From the NCBI GenBank assembly GCA_937927895.1, contig CALGKA010000063.1:1-43925 (forward strand): a stretch of 43,925 bases of DNA. The letters are read 5' to 3'. Each line of letters opens with the position of its first letter. Positions within the stretch are counted from its first letter, which is position 1. This stretch comes from an uncultured Granulosicoccaceae bacterium. GTDB lineage: Bacteria; Pseudomonadota; Gammaproteobacteria; Granulosicoccales; Granulosicoccaceae. Under the pieces are notes generated by a model. The model was not told where the DNA came from. It did not search any database and saw only the letters and a list, made by a program, of their open reading frames with translations. The position numbers were made by a program, and so were the translations under genes. Positions 9,167 to 17,232 of this stretch are shown one piece after another.

Positions 9167-9745
9167 ACATTACTACAGTGGATGCAACACTCACGTGTAG
9201 TAGCGGGGCTTATTGTGTAGATCAAGTCAGCCCCCTAAACACATTTAGTGCAATCTTCAGGCGACCTGACTTCTTGATTTTGACTGACCTCCTTTACCAG
9301 CCAACAAGCGTTCGATTAGATGTCTTTATCAGCTTTTCCAATGCAATACGTTGGGACTGACGGAATAAACAGCACACTCTGTATCAGTTGCATTCACGAG
9401 TTGCGGAAACCAAACGAGTAACACCCGACTGTGCGACCACCGGACAAACTAACCCAGATGAAATCATAGTCCATACGAATGTTTCAAGTCATACCAGGTC
9501 TCCCTGATAAGATCTTGAGGCGTATTTCTCAGTATGGTGAAAAGTTTGATGGCAACCTTATAGGAGCATGTTAGGCGCAGTCATACTTTGCATTAGCATT
9601 GGCTTGGTTTAGAATGCTTTCCTAGTGAAGTATTGGAACATTGCAGTATGAATTTTTCACACCGAATTCTGGTTTTATCGCTCATGTTCTCTGGCCAAGC
9701 TCAAAGTCATACTACTATCATCAGTATGATACGGCTGTAACTCGC
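9167..9745. other. non-coding boundary of the accessory region
   Basis: About 580 bases without a convincing gene. A short frame at 9178-9360 has no ribosome site and no recognisable product. Composition becomes more AT-rich toward the lipoprotein gene. I see no tRNA, integrase or clear direct repeat that would mark an attachment site. A GTTAGGC heptamer (about 9569) resembles one half of an integron attC core, but I find no partner arm. The stretch probably contains the promoter for the lipoprotein/SGNH genes. Confidence 0.4.
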
Positions 9746-10735
9746 ATGAAAAGCATTAAATACATGAATGCAAAGATACTTAATAACGCTATAGCTTGCA
9801 TTATATTCGGAGGAATGTTCTCTGCATGTGAGAGCTCTAACTATAACGATACTCCAGCTGCCAGTTTAAGCCTACCTGATCGACAGATTCTTGCGTTAAA
9901 TGATAAAAGATTACTTGTTGAGTTCAATATTAATAACGGGCTACCACAGAAGTACTTTCTAGAGCCTGACCAAACCACTATTGATGTTTCAGTGGGTGGG
10001 GTTCGTGATAATCAGAACAATACTATTGATATTCTATGGTCGGCAATATACAACGATATGGGCGTAGAAATTTCCACTCAAAACCAGGAATTTTTCGCGC
10101 GTGGGAATATTGTTATTGACGCGCCGCACGTAACAGACTTTTTTGACTACGACAAAGATGGCATATCTAATTACGCTGAGCTATTAGATGGTACTTGTGT
10201 TTGGTACACGGGTAATCAGTGTTATTTGGATGGCGTAATAGATAAGCCAACATCACCCGCACTTTCACAAGGCCTAATACCTGACTACTCATTTGATTAT
10301 AACAATGCGGACGACCTTATAGTAAATGGCGACTTCTCCAGAGGGACAGAGGGATGGGGAGCAGACTATGCATGGCTGCAGTCCGTCGGTACTCATTTAT
10401 GCTCTACCCTGGATGCAGGAACATTCCCAGTTCAATATCCGGTTTTAGCTTCCGGGAGTATTGGTTTAGAACCGGGGGAACATATGATTGAATTTGACGT
10501 AAAAAGCACTAGGGACAATGCTGCACTTAATGTACAGCTTTACTCCTTCGCTCGTCAGCAAGTAGTATTATATGAATTCGTGCAACCATTATCGCTCGAT
10601 TGGGGTAAGCGTCGAATAAAGTACACTTACAGTGGAGAGCAAGACAATTTCAGTCTCCAATTTAGCGCCGTTATAAACAACTCTCAAACAACGACGTACT
10701 GTTTTGATAATGTTTCTGTTTTTAAAGCACAGTGA
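9746..10735 (+). CDS. predicted lipoprotein with Ca-binding loop and C-terminal carbohydrate-binding-like domain
   Basis: I start at the ATG at 9746 (329 residues), because a lipoprotein leader follows: basic start, hydrophobic stretch, then lipobox FSAC. An ATG at 9641 would add 35 residues with no signal character, and an ATG at 9764 is also possible. No start has a strong ribosome site. The middle contains DYDKDGISNYAELLDG, a calcium-binding EF-hand/thrombospondin-3-like loop. The last 140 residues begin LIVNGDFSRGTEGW and end YCFDNVSVFKA, the pattern of CBM4/9-like jelly-roll domains. I infer a surface lipoprotein that binds glycan. It is followed by an SGNH hydrolase gene 50 bases later, which supports a role with polysaccharide. 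Exact function is unknown. Confidence 0.72.
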   Translation: MKSIKYMNAKILNNAIACIIFGGMFSACESSNYNDTPAASLSLPDRQILALNDKRLLVEFNINNGLPQKYFLEPDQTTIDVSVGGVRDNQNNTIDILWSAIYNDMGVEISTQNQEFFARGNIVIDAPHVTDFFDYDKDGISNYAELLDGTCVWYTGNQCYLDGVIDKPTSPALSQGLIPDYSFDYNNADDLIVNGDFSRGTEGWGADYAWLQSVGTHLCSTLDAGTFPVQYPVLASGSIGLEPGEHMIEFDVKSTRDNAALNVQLYSFARQQVVLYEFVQPLSLDWGKRRIKYTYSGEQDNFSLQFSAVINNSQTTTYCFDNVSVFKAQ

Positions 10736-10785
10736 CTCCATCACATTAGCTCCCAGATATTCTCCACTAAGATAGCAGTAACACA

Positions 10786-12012
10786 ATGAAGAAGACTGTA
10801 TTTTTTATCGCAACGTTACTCCTTGGAGTTTTACTGGCAGAACTAACCGTAAAGGCAGCTGCGTATCTTTCACCGAGAATCGCTTACGAACTGCGACCAC
10901 CCTGGGGGAATCGAGCACTAGATCCGGATTCTGTATTAGGCTATCGGCTATCGCCTTTTTTCCCTGGCTCTGATAAGCGGGGCTATCGTAATTTAGTTGC
11001 GCTCAATAAGGCCGATATTCTCGCCATTGGAGACTCTATGACGTACGGCTACACCGTAATCGAAAGTGACTCTTGGCCCGGGATCCTCAGAAAAAATAGC
11101 AATTTTCAGATCTACAATGCAGGTGTTGGTGGTTACGGCCCGTGTGAGTATTTACACGTGGCAAAGGAGTTAATTGACCTGGCCCCTAAAACTATTGTGG
11201 TTAGCGTGTACTTAGGAAATGACATGAGTGACGCCTATACATCTGTGTACCTGGAAAAGCGTTGCGAAAGTTTGCGTAGTGTCGACGCTGAGATGTTAGA
11301 CGAGCTAGAACGTGCTCACTCTGAACTTTCCCTTAAAGACCAGGCTACAAATCTTGGCCTAACCTCAGTGCCAGTACCCTTCAGGGTTGGGTTACCATCG
11401 TCACATAGATTTATTGGGACTAAACTTAGGGATAAGTCTGCGATCTATGCATTGTTCCGTAATGTATACCATCGCTTAACTAACTTTCAGTGGGACAGGT
11501 TTGGCGAAAAAGCTGATGAAAGCTACGAACAGACGTCCAATATCAATGGCAATATCGTCTACGACGAAATAGAAGAACTCCGAACTGTATTCAAGAATCC
11601 AGCAGTTGACGTGTTAGCCGTAGATCAAAATGATCTGAGGATACTTGAGGGCAAACGTATCACAGAGCGTGCTTTGCTTGGTATTCATTCGCTAATGAGC
11701 GAAGCACACAATACAAAAATGATTATCGTTATATTCCCTACAAAGGCAGTGGCATATAACAATCTCTTAGAGGACGATTACATAGCTAACCACAAGTCAT
11801 TGATCCCGAAAATAAAAAATGAACTCAAGTTAAAGAGCGATCTCATATCATTTTTTGAGAGTGAAAACTTAGAATACCTAGACACCACTCCACTTCTGGA
11901 AGCCTCATTAAAAATGGGCGAAACACCATTCCACAACTCAGCTAACGAACATCCAAATGAACTCGGTTATAAACTGGTCGCAGAAGCCATTGCAGATGCT
12001 TTGGCAGAATGA
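10786..12012 (+). CDS. SGNH/GDSL-family hydrolase or acyltransferase-like protein, membrane-anchored
   Basis: 408 residues. Residues 5-27 form a hydrophobic N-terminal anchor or uncleaved signal, so the domain is probably periplasmic. SGNH blocks are visible: block I with the nucleophile at S84 (IGDSMTYG), block II glycine in NAGVGGYGP (about 110), block III asparagine in YLGNDMSD (about 138) and block V His at 389 (HPNELGY). The Asp that usually sits two or three residues before that His is not evident; N387 and A386 occupy the place, so the triad may be incomplete. Such proteins add or remove acyl groups, often on polysaccharides. It lies between a glycan-binding-like lipoprotein and a carbamoyltransferase module, and relatives of both are common in surface polysaccharide regions. 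Confidence 0.8.
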   Translation: MKKTVFFIATLLLGVLLAELTVKAAAYLSPRIAYELRPPWGNRALDPDSVLGYRLSPFFPGSDKRGYRNLVALNKADILAIGDSMTYGYTVIESDSWPGILRKNSNFQIYNAGVGGYGPCEYLHVAKELIDLAPKTIVVSVYLGNDMSDAYTSVYLEKRCESLRSVDAEMLDELERAHSELSLKDQATNLGLTSVPVPFRVGLPSSHRFIGTKLRDKSAIYALFRNVYHRLTNFQWDRFGEKADESYEQTSNINGNIVYDEIEELRTVFKNPAVDVLAVDQNDLRILEGKRITERALLGIHSLMSEAHNTKMIIVIFPTKAVAYNNLLEDDYIANHKSLIPKIKNELKLKSDLISFFESENLEYLDTTPLLEASLKMGETPFHNSANEHPNELGYKLVAEAIADALAE

Positions 12013-12146
12013 ATCCTCCCTCGATTACAAGATATAATCACATGTTTCTAATATCAGTTCGATTTAGTAAATTTTCTGCAAGACTGCAAACGTAAACCGC
12101 TTCACATTAAGTACAAGGCTGCGCTGCCAACCTCAACACGGATATG

Positions 12147-12182
12147 ACCAGCGTTTTGTTGTGAGCTTGCTGGTTATTTTTC
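12147..12182 (+). terminator. possible intrinsic terminator after the SGNH gene
   Basis: A 6-bp stem (ACCAGC at 12147-12152 and GCTGGT at 12169-12174) with a 16-base loop is followed by TATTTTTCT. The short stem and large loop make it weak. It would separate the SGNH gene from the carbamoyltransferase module. Confidence 0.3.
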
Positions 12183-12212
12183 TTGCATAACCATACTTAA
12201 CAAAGATGTTAT

Positions 12213-12434
12213 ATGAACATACTCGGTATCTCCGCATACTATCACGACAGCGCCGCAGCTTTAGTGTGCGATGGAATGATAGTAGCTGCTGCGCAGGAAG
12301 AACGGTTTTCCAGAAAAAAGCATGACCCGAGCTTCCCCACTAGAGCTATCGGATATTGTCTGTCAGCAAATAATTTGTCGATAAACGATGTAGACTTTGT
12401 CGTGTTCTACGACAAAGTCTATGTTGAAATTTGA
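12213..12434 (+). pseudogene. carbamoyltransferase, N-terminal fragment (frameshifted)
   Basis: This frame encodes the N-terminal 73 residues of a NodU/CmcH-family carbamoyltransferase. It opens with MNILGISAYYHDSAAAL, the ASKHA-type start of the family. It continues with VAAAQEERFSRKKHDPSFP and reaches VVFYDK, where family members normally continue into L-K-F-x-R-L-L-E-T-Y. Here the frame instead reads V-Y-V-E-I and stops. The missing continuation is present immediately in the +1 frame from the ATG at 12421. The change therefore equals one extra base (or two lost) near 12420, at the end of a perfect hairpin (12391-12421). No slippery heptamer is visible, so I call it a disrupted gene. A sequencing or assembly error remains possible, because the rest of the gene is intact. 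Confidence 0.85.
12391..12421. repeat. perfect 12-bp inverted repeat at the carbamoyltransferase frameshift
   Basis: TAGACTTTGTCG (12391-12402) and CGACAAAGTCTA (12410-12421) are exact reverse complements with a 7-base loop. The hairpin lies inside the coding sequence, and its right arm ends exactly where the reading frame changes. Perfect palindromes inside genes are unusual. This one is best explained as a product of template switching between the arms of an imperfect palindrome, which would have introduced the frameshift. Confidence 0.8.
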
Positions 12435-14052
12435 CCGCTTGCTCGAAACCTACCTTAGTCGTGCTCCAAAAGGATTCAAAAGTTTTTCGATGGCCATGCC
12501 GGTATGGTTAAAGGAGAAGCTATACTTGAAGTCTGTATTACGCAACGAACTAAAATCACTGGGCGTAAAAGGTAAGAGCAAAGGGCCGCAATTACTATTT
12601 ACTGAGCACCATCAATCACACGCCGCATCAGCTTATTACCCCAGCCCCTACAACGATGCCGCTGTTCTTTGCATTGACGGAGTGGGTGAGTGGGCAACGA
12701 CCTCAGTATGGCACGGACAAGGGGAAAAACTTACGCCGGTCTGGCAGATAAACTTTCCGCATTCTCTCGGCATGTTGTACTCCGCCTTTACTTACTACAC
12801 CGGCTTTAAAGTTAACTCGGGGGAGTACAAACTGATGGGTCTCGCACCGTACGGAGAGCCCAAATATGTGGACACTATTTTAACTCATTTAATTGACGTT
12901 AAAGACGACGGCACGTTCAAATTAAACATGGACTATTTTGATTATGTAACGGGCCTTACTATGACGAACAAACAGTTCGACAGGCTTTTTGATGGACCAC
13001 CACGCCAACCCGAGTCGCCGATCACCCAACGCGAAATGGATTTAGCGAGATCAGTACAGGAAGTGACTGAGCGAGTGGTACTACGTTTGGGGCACACGGT
13101 ACACAAGGAATTGGGTAGCAAAAACCTGTGCCTGGCGGGCGGAGTTGCTTTGAATTGCGTAGCGAACGGACGACTTAGTCGTGAAGGACCATTTAGGAAC
13201 ATATGGATCCAACCTGCTGCCGGTGATGCCGGGGGTGCCATCGGCGCTGCTCTTGCAACCTGGTATCAATATCTCGAAAACGATAGACCTGCCCCTAAGA
13301 GTGATGCGATGCGAGGTAGTTATCTCGGCCCTACTTACTCAGCTGAAGATATCGCTGCCAGCCTGGAGGAGCTTGGTGCAGTCTATGAAGTCCTTAACGA
13401 TGATGATTTACCTGGTCACGTGGCCAGTGTGCTGGCAGACGAGAATGTCGTCGGTTGGTTTCAGGGTCGGATGGAATTCGGTCCACGAGCGCTTGGCGGG
13501 CGTTCAATTCTCGGTGATCCGAGAAGTACTAACATGCAATCTATAATGAACCTCAAAATCAAATATCGTGAGTCGTTTCGACCCTTCGCACCTTCAGTGC
13601 TGGCGGAGCGGGTATCAGATTATTTTGATATTCAGTCCACCAGTCCTTACATGCTGCAGGTTAGCGAAATAAAAGATCAGCATAGAATTAGCATGACAGA
13701 AGAACAACAGAATATGTTCGGGGTTGAGAAATTAAATGTGCCTCGGTCAACTATACCGGCGATCACACACGTAGATTATTCAGCGCGAATACAAACAGTG
13801 CACAAAGAAACGAATCCTCGTTATCATGCATTGTTGTCTTCATTTGACGATAAAACCGGTTGCCCGGTGCTGGTTAACACTTCTTTTAATGTTCGGGGTG
13901 AGCCAATAGTAGCTACTCCCGAAGATGCGTACCGGTGTTTCATGCGCACAGAAATGGACTATCTGGTGATCGAAAATTTTGTTCTGCACAAGCCCAGTCA
14001 ACCAAAGTGGACAAAAAACGAAGACTGGATGAACGAGTTCGAGCTCGACTAA
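12421..14052 (+). pseudogene. carbamoyltransferase, main fragment (NodU/CmcH/SxtI family)
   Basis: From ATG 12421 the frame gives 543 residues starting LKFDRLLETYL, which directly continues the upstream fragment. The ASKHA carbamoyl-adenylate-forming region has EHHQSHAASAYYPSP (about 60-75 in this fragment) with the catalytic/metal His residues. Then come GVGEWATT, the GEYKLMGLAPYGEP motif and LCLAGGVALNCVANG. The C-terminal YrdC-like carbamoyl-transfer domain includes GWFQGRMEFGPRALGGRSILGDPR and ends with LVNTSFNVRGEPI. All motifs are intact, so decay is recent or the frameshift is an artefact. If translated alone from 12421 it would lack the first ASKHA strands and probably be inactive. 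The family makes O- or N-carbamoyl products from carbamoyl phosphate and ATP. The acceptor here is unknown; context suggests a sugar or small secreted product. SxtJ- and DUF5989-like genes follow. Confidence 0.88.
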
Positions 14053-14073
14053 TAGACTGAGATGTAAATACTA

Positions 14074-14487
14074 ATGAGTACTTCGAAAATAATACCCGAA
14101 CTGGATGTAACAGGATTACGCAAGTTTGCCTTTACGACAGCTTCGTTTGTGGTCGTGGTGTTTGCGTTTGTTATCCCTTGGCTATTTGGATTTGGTTACC
14201 CCAAGTGGCCGTTAATAATAGGTGGAGTGTTGGCCGCCTGGGGCGCTTTAGCACCATCAACGCTCCGACCTATATATCGGGGTTGGATGCGTTTCGGTCT
14301 GTTTATGAGCAAAATTACTACACCTATTATTCTCGGGCTTTTATTTTTTCTTGTGTTTACACCTGTCGCTCTATTTATGCGACTAATAGGCAGAGATCCA
14401 CTACACACAAAAATTGACAAGAACACCAGTACACATAGAAATGTCTCTACTGTCTCCCCCAAAGAAAACATGGAAAAACCATTCTAA
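14074..14487 (+). CDS. SxtJ-family small membrane protein
   Basis: 137 residues with two strongly hydrophobic regions: about 20-60, probably two helices (VVVVFAFVIPWLFGFGYPKW then IIGGVLAAWGALAP), and about 80-105 (ITTPIILGLLFFLVFTPVAL). It ends in a polar tail. The motif FMRLIGRDPL after the last helix is typical of the SxtJ family as I know it. Function is unknown. The gene starts 21 bases after the carbamoyltransferase and its stop overlaps the next start (TAATG), so the three genes form one translation-coupled unit. I infer that it works with the carbamoyltransferase in the membrane. Confidence 0.85.
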   Translation: MSTSKIIPELDVTGLRKFAFTTASFVVVVFAFVIPWLFGFGYPKWPLIIGGVLAAWGALAPSTLRPIYRGWMRFGLFMSKITTPIILGLLFFLVFTPVALFMRLIGRDPLHTKIDKNTSTHRNVSTVSPKENMEKPF

Positions 14488-14639
14488 TGATTGAGTTAAT
14501 GAGTGATTTATGGGCCTATATGCGAGCTCATAAAAAAATCTGGCTATTACCCATACTGATATTACTCGTCTTATTGGGTGCACTCGTCGTCTTTGCACCA
14601 GGTTCAGCGCTCGCACCGTTTATATATACATTATTCTAA
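14487..14639 (+). CDS. DUF5989/SxtK-like 50-residue membrane protein
   Basis: A 50-residue protein starting at the ATG that overlaps the SxtJ-like stop (TAATG at 14485-14489). It begins MIELMSDLWAYMRAHKKIW, continues with one membrane helix (LLPILILLVLLGALVVF) and ends APGSALAPFIYTLF. This layout (an acidic amphipathic start, K-K-x-W, one helix and a terminal F-I-Y-T-L-F) is the pattern I associate with DUF5989. The small size makes it easy to miss. Its role is unknown; the strict position after an SxtJ-like gene suggests a subunit or regulator of the carbamoylation module. Confidence 0.85.
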   Translation: MIELMSDLWAYMRAHKKIWLLPILILLVLLGALVVFAPGSALAPFIYTLF

Positions 14640-14890
14640 AGGGTGCCGCTCGATCCCGACCAGGAATAATCATAGAAAAAAACAATACCTACGGATAGCC
14701 CTGAGTACAGCCAGTATGAATTTCAGTCTTTGTGGTCCAAAATCACCGTAATGGAGCATCTAAGCGTTTACACCAAGATTAGCTTTGCGATACACAACCG
14801 CAATAACCATAGCGGTGCGTATACAACTATCATGACACTTGGTTGGTGGGCTAGTATCTATGCACAATCAAATATACTGAGAGAGGGCAA

Positions 14891-15316
14891 ATGATTGGAA
14901 AGTGTAATTGTGGATCTGTTGCGTTTGAGATTACTGAAAGTATTCCGTCTGTGTATCATTGCTACTGTACATTATGTCAAAAACAAGGTGGTACTGCTTC
15001 CAACGCCGGGACAATCATACCCTTAGATAAATTTAAATGGATAACGGGGGAATCAAGCGTACAGAAATGGAAAAAAGAGACAGGATTTAGCTCTAATTTT
15101 TGCGATGTATGCGGATCACCCGTTCCCAACATATTCCGATCTAAATATGTTTGGATTCCAGTTGGATTGATCGAGAATATAAACACTCAAGCCGTTGCGA
15201 ACCTTTGGCTAAGTTCCAAACCTGGCTGGGCAGATCCAGCAAAGCTTGAACGGAATTATGATTTTGCGCCAGAAGACTTGGAAGAGTTTGTCCAGTTTTT
15301 AAATTCTGGCAAATGA
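14891..15316 (+). CDS. GFA-family (CENP-V/GFA domain) zinc protein
   Basis: 141 residues forming a single GFA domain. The zinc ligands are present: C5 and C7 (KCNCGSV), C24, C26 and C29 (HCYCTLCQKQGG), and C71 and C74 (FCDVCGSPVP). The family is named for glutathione-dependent formaldehyde-activating enzyme, but most members have no proven activity and it may bind another thiol adduct. GAGAGGG at 14880-14886 gives a good ribosome site for the ATG at 14891. The 250 bases before it contain no other gene. It stands alone in an accessory region, so no pathway is indicated. Confidence 0.88.
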   Translation: MIGKCNCGSVAFEITESIPSVYHCYCTLCQKQGGTASNAGTIIPLDKFKWITGESSVQKWKKETGFSSNFCDVCGSPVPNIFRSKYVWIPVGLIENINTQAVANLWLSSKPGWADPAKLERNYDFAPEDLEEFVQFLNSGK

Positions 15317-15421
15317 AAAAGGGTTCAATCCTATTTTGTTACGTAGTGGCCTCAGCTCGCCAAATGCGAGACTCGTCCGAATCTAGCTCCACTGGCGTTA
15401 GTCTATTTAAAGGGCACCAAC

Positions 15422-15970
15422 ATGAACCCTAACGTGCAAATAATAAAGTGGCTAGAGGCGGATGAATTAAGGATCCGCGCATTGGATGAAGCAGCAAGCA
15501 TTGGGTTAGATGATTGGTGTTTGGCGGCAGGGTTTGTGCGCAATATGGTTTGGGATAAGACTCATAACTATAGTGTTTCCACTCCGCTAAATGATATTGA
15601 TGTCATCTACTTCAATCCCAATGATTTAAACGAGAAAACAGATAAAGAGTATGAGCGCCTACTAACCTCCAAGTCGAATTTACCATGGTCGGTAAAAAAT
15701 CAGGCCCGCATGCATATTAGAAACAGTGATCGTCCCTATACATCAACCTGCGATGCAATGAGTTACTGGGTAGAGATAGAAACTGCGATTGGTGTCAGGA
15801 AATTACCAAGCCAATCATTAGAATTGGTTGCCCCGTTTGGTTGTGAATCGCTTTTCCGCAACACTGTTACAATAAATAATAAACGCAGAAAGCCTAAAGA
15901 ATTCGAGCAAAGGGTAGAAAGCAAAGGGTGGCTAAATTGCTGGCCACAGCTTACTGTAAAATATACCTGA
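15422..15970 (+). CDS. nucleotidyltransferase family protein (DUF925/COG3575 type)
   Basis: 182 residues. The motif WCLAAGFVRNMVWD near 32-45 and NDIDVIYFNP near 58-67 are the G-x-x-R-N and D-x-D elements of this small nucleotidyltransferase-fold family. Later residues include a family-typical NSDRPYTSTCDAMSYW (about 100-116) and AVA-like QSLELVAPFGCESLF (about 135-150). No member has, to my knowledge, a settled substrate. A ribosome site AAAGGGCACCA-ATG is present. These genes are often accessory and singly placed, as here. Family call is good; function is unknown. Confidence 0.82.
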   Translation: MNPNVQIIKWLEADELRIRALDEAASIGLDDWCLAAGFVRNMVWDKTHNYSVSTPLNDIDVIYFNPNDLNEKTDKEYERLLTSKSNLPWSVKNQARMHIRNSDRPYTSTCDAMSYWVEIETAIGVRKLPSQSLELVAPFGCESLFRNTVTINNKRRKPKEFEQRVESKGWLNCWPQLTVKYT

Positions 15971-16146
15971 TAAAGCAATTAGCTAAAAAATACTGTGTAG
16001 CGAAATTTTCTATAGCACTCCACTTAAAAACAATTTCACAGCGCTCCATTTTTAAGTAATCGCAGCGATAGGCAAAGAAGTGCACGCTCGATCCAAAGCG
16101 ACATTAACGAACAAATTAAAACTATGCAATGAGGTTATAACCCACA

Positions 16147-16610
16147 TTGAAAGAATTAGAAATCATCTTACTTCATGGCATTGGAAAACTTAAGCTTGGA
16201 ATGAATCAAGAAGATTTGAGGGCCGCTGCAGGTAGTCCCGCCAGTAACGTCCCCACTCACACAAGTTCTGGAATAGAGTTTCCTGATAGTGACTACTTTC
16301 TAGATAGTGCTATTCAACAACTTATGATCCCAACACTGGCTTGGTAGACTGGATCGGAATCAACGAAAACATTCCTTTTCCTATAATTTTTAATGGTGTT
16401 GATCTATTTAAAGAGGAAGTTAGCGAGGTAATTACTCAGATAAAAAAGTTTGGGACACTCGATAAAAATGATCATCAGCCTGGGTACTCATTTCGCTTCC
16501 TCGATTTAGGCATATGTTTTTGGCGAGAGTCAAAAACTGAAGATCTACTTAATGATCTTGAACGGGCCGATGAAGCTGACAACGAATGGATGCAAGTAGA
16601 TATTGGGTAA
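16147..16610 (+). pseudogene. hypothetical protein, interrupted by a frameshift near 16314
   Basis: Two frames encode one protein. The first (TTG at 16147, GAGGT 11 bases upstream) reads KELEIILLHGIGKLKLGMN and reaches FLDSAIQ, then runs into a stop at 16345-16347. The continuation sits in another frame and reads STTYDPNTGLVDWIGINEN before continuing to an aromatic, acidic C-terminus (FLDLGICFWRES, then EWMQVDIG). Restoring one lost base (or removing two) near 16312-16318 joins them into about 154 residues. I do not recognise the family. The composition suggests a small soluble globular protein, and similar proteins occur as orphan or immunity-like genes, but I would not assign a role. Confidence 0.65.
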
Positions 16611-16686
16611 TCGAAACACTTTCAGCAAATTTCTATATTTGGTAAAGGCTATTGGGCTTAATGGAGCTAGCTTTAATAACAAACGT

Positions 16687-17232
16687 TTAATCATCAGCCT
16701 CCAACAACTGATCAACAAACGCTGCTAAATCATCAAAAACTTCTACGTTCTCTAAGTGCTTATTTTCTTCAACGGTTTTAGCACCATGGCCTGTTTTAAC
16801 CAGCACCGGGGTTGCTCCCACTACCATGGCGGTTTGTACGTCACGCAGGGAATCGCCTATTAAATATACACCGTTTAGTTCTATGTCTAAGCGTTCCATT
16901 AAGCTATGCAACATGCCTGGTCTTGGCTTACGACAGTTGCAGTCGTCGTCTGGCTTGTGAGGGCAGAACAATACCGCGTCTATTCTGCCGCCAACTGATG
17001 CTACGGTTTGTTGCATGTGTTGGTGTACTGCGTTTACTTCATCAATAGTGATTAAACCGCGCGCTATACCCGATTGATTGGTAATTACGATTACACGATA
17101 GTCTTGCTGACACAAACGCGATATCGCATCGTAGCTTCCTTCTATAGGAATAAAATCATCTTGGTTTTTAATAACGTCGTTATCGCGCACTTCATTGATT
17201 ACACCATCTCTATCAAGAATAATTATCTTCAC
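16687..17232 (-). CDS. gmhB: D-glycero-beta-D-manno-heptose 1,7-bisphosphate 7-phosphatase
   Basis: 181 residues of the HAD superfamily. The catalytic pair D7 and D9 lies in ILDRDGVIN. Motif II is VITNQSGIARG (about 48-58). The zinc loop typical of GmhB is CPHKPDDDCNC (about 90-100). Motif III/IV is RKPRPGM and IGDSLRDVQTA (about 125-136). It removes the 7-phosphate of heptose bisphosphate during ADP-heptose synthesis for lipopolysaccharide; some homologues act in other pathways. The start overlaps the glyS stop by four bases. The glyQ-glyS-gmhB order is common in gammaproteobacteria. Confidence 0.93.
   Translation of the reverse strand: MKIIILDRDGVINEVRDNDVIKNQDDFIPIEGSYDAISRLCQQDYRVIVITNQSGIARGLITIDEVNAVHQHMQQTVASVGGRIDAVLFCPHKPDDDCNCRKPRPGMLHSLMERLDIELNGVYLIGDSLRDVQTAMVVGATPVLVKTGHGAKTVEENKHLENVEVFDDLAAFVDQLLEADD

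Noticed and set aside
9178-9360. 60-codon frame after the TatD gene
   Set aside because: No ribosome site, no recognisable motif and composition not coding-like.
12390-12440. Programmed ribosomal frameshift in the carbamoyltransferase
   Set aside because: There is no slippery heptamer before the hairpin, and the hairpin lies upstream of the shift point, not downstream as such signals need.
12213-14639. Saxitoxin biosynthesis cluster
   Set aside because: Only the carbamoyltransferase and its two small partners are present. None of the core polyketide, amidinotransferase or oxygenase genes is near.
14640-16650. Integron gene-cassette array (GFA, nucleotidyltransferase and orphan gene in one direction)
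   Set aside because: The gene types and spacing are cassette-like, but I found no pair of complementary attC arms between them, only isolated GTTAG-type matches, and no integrase in the window.
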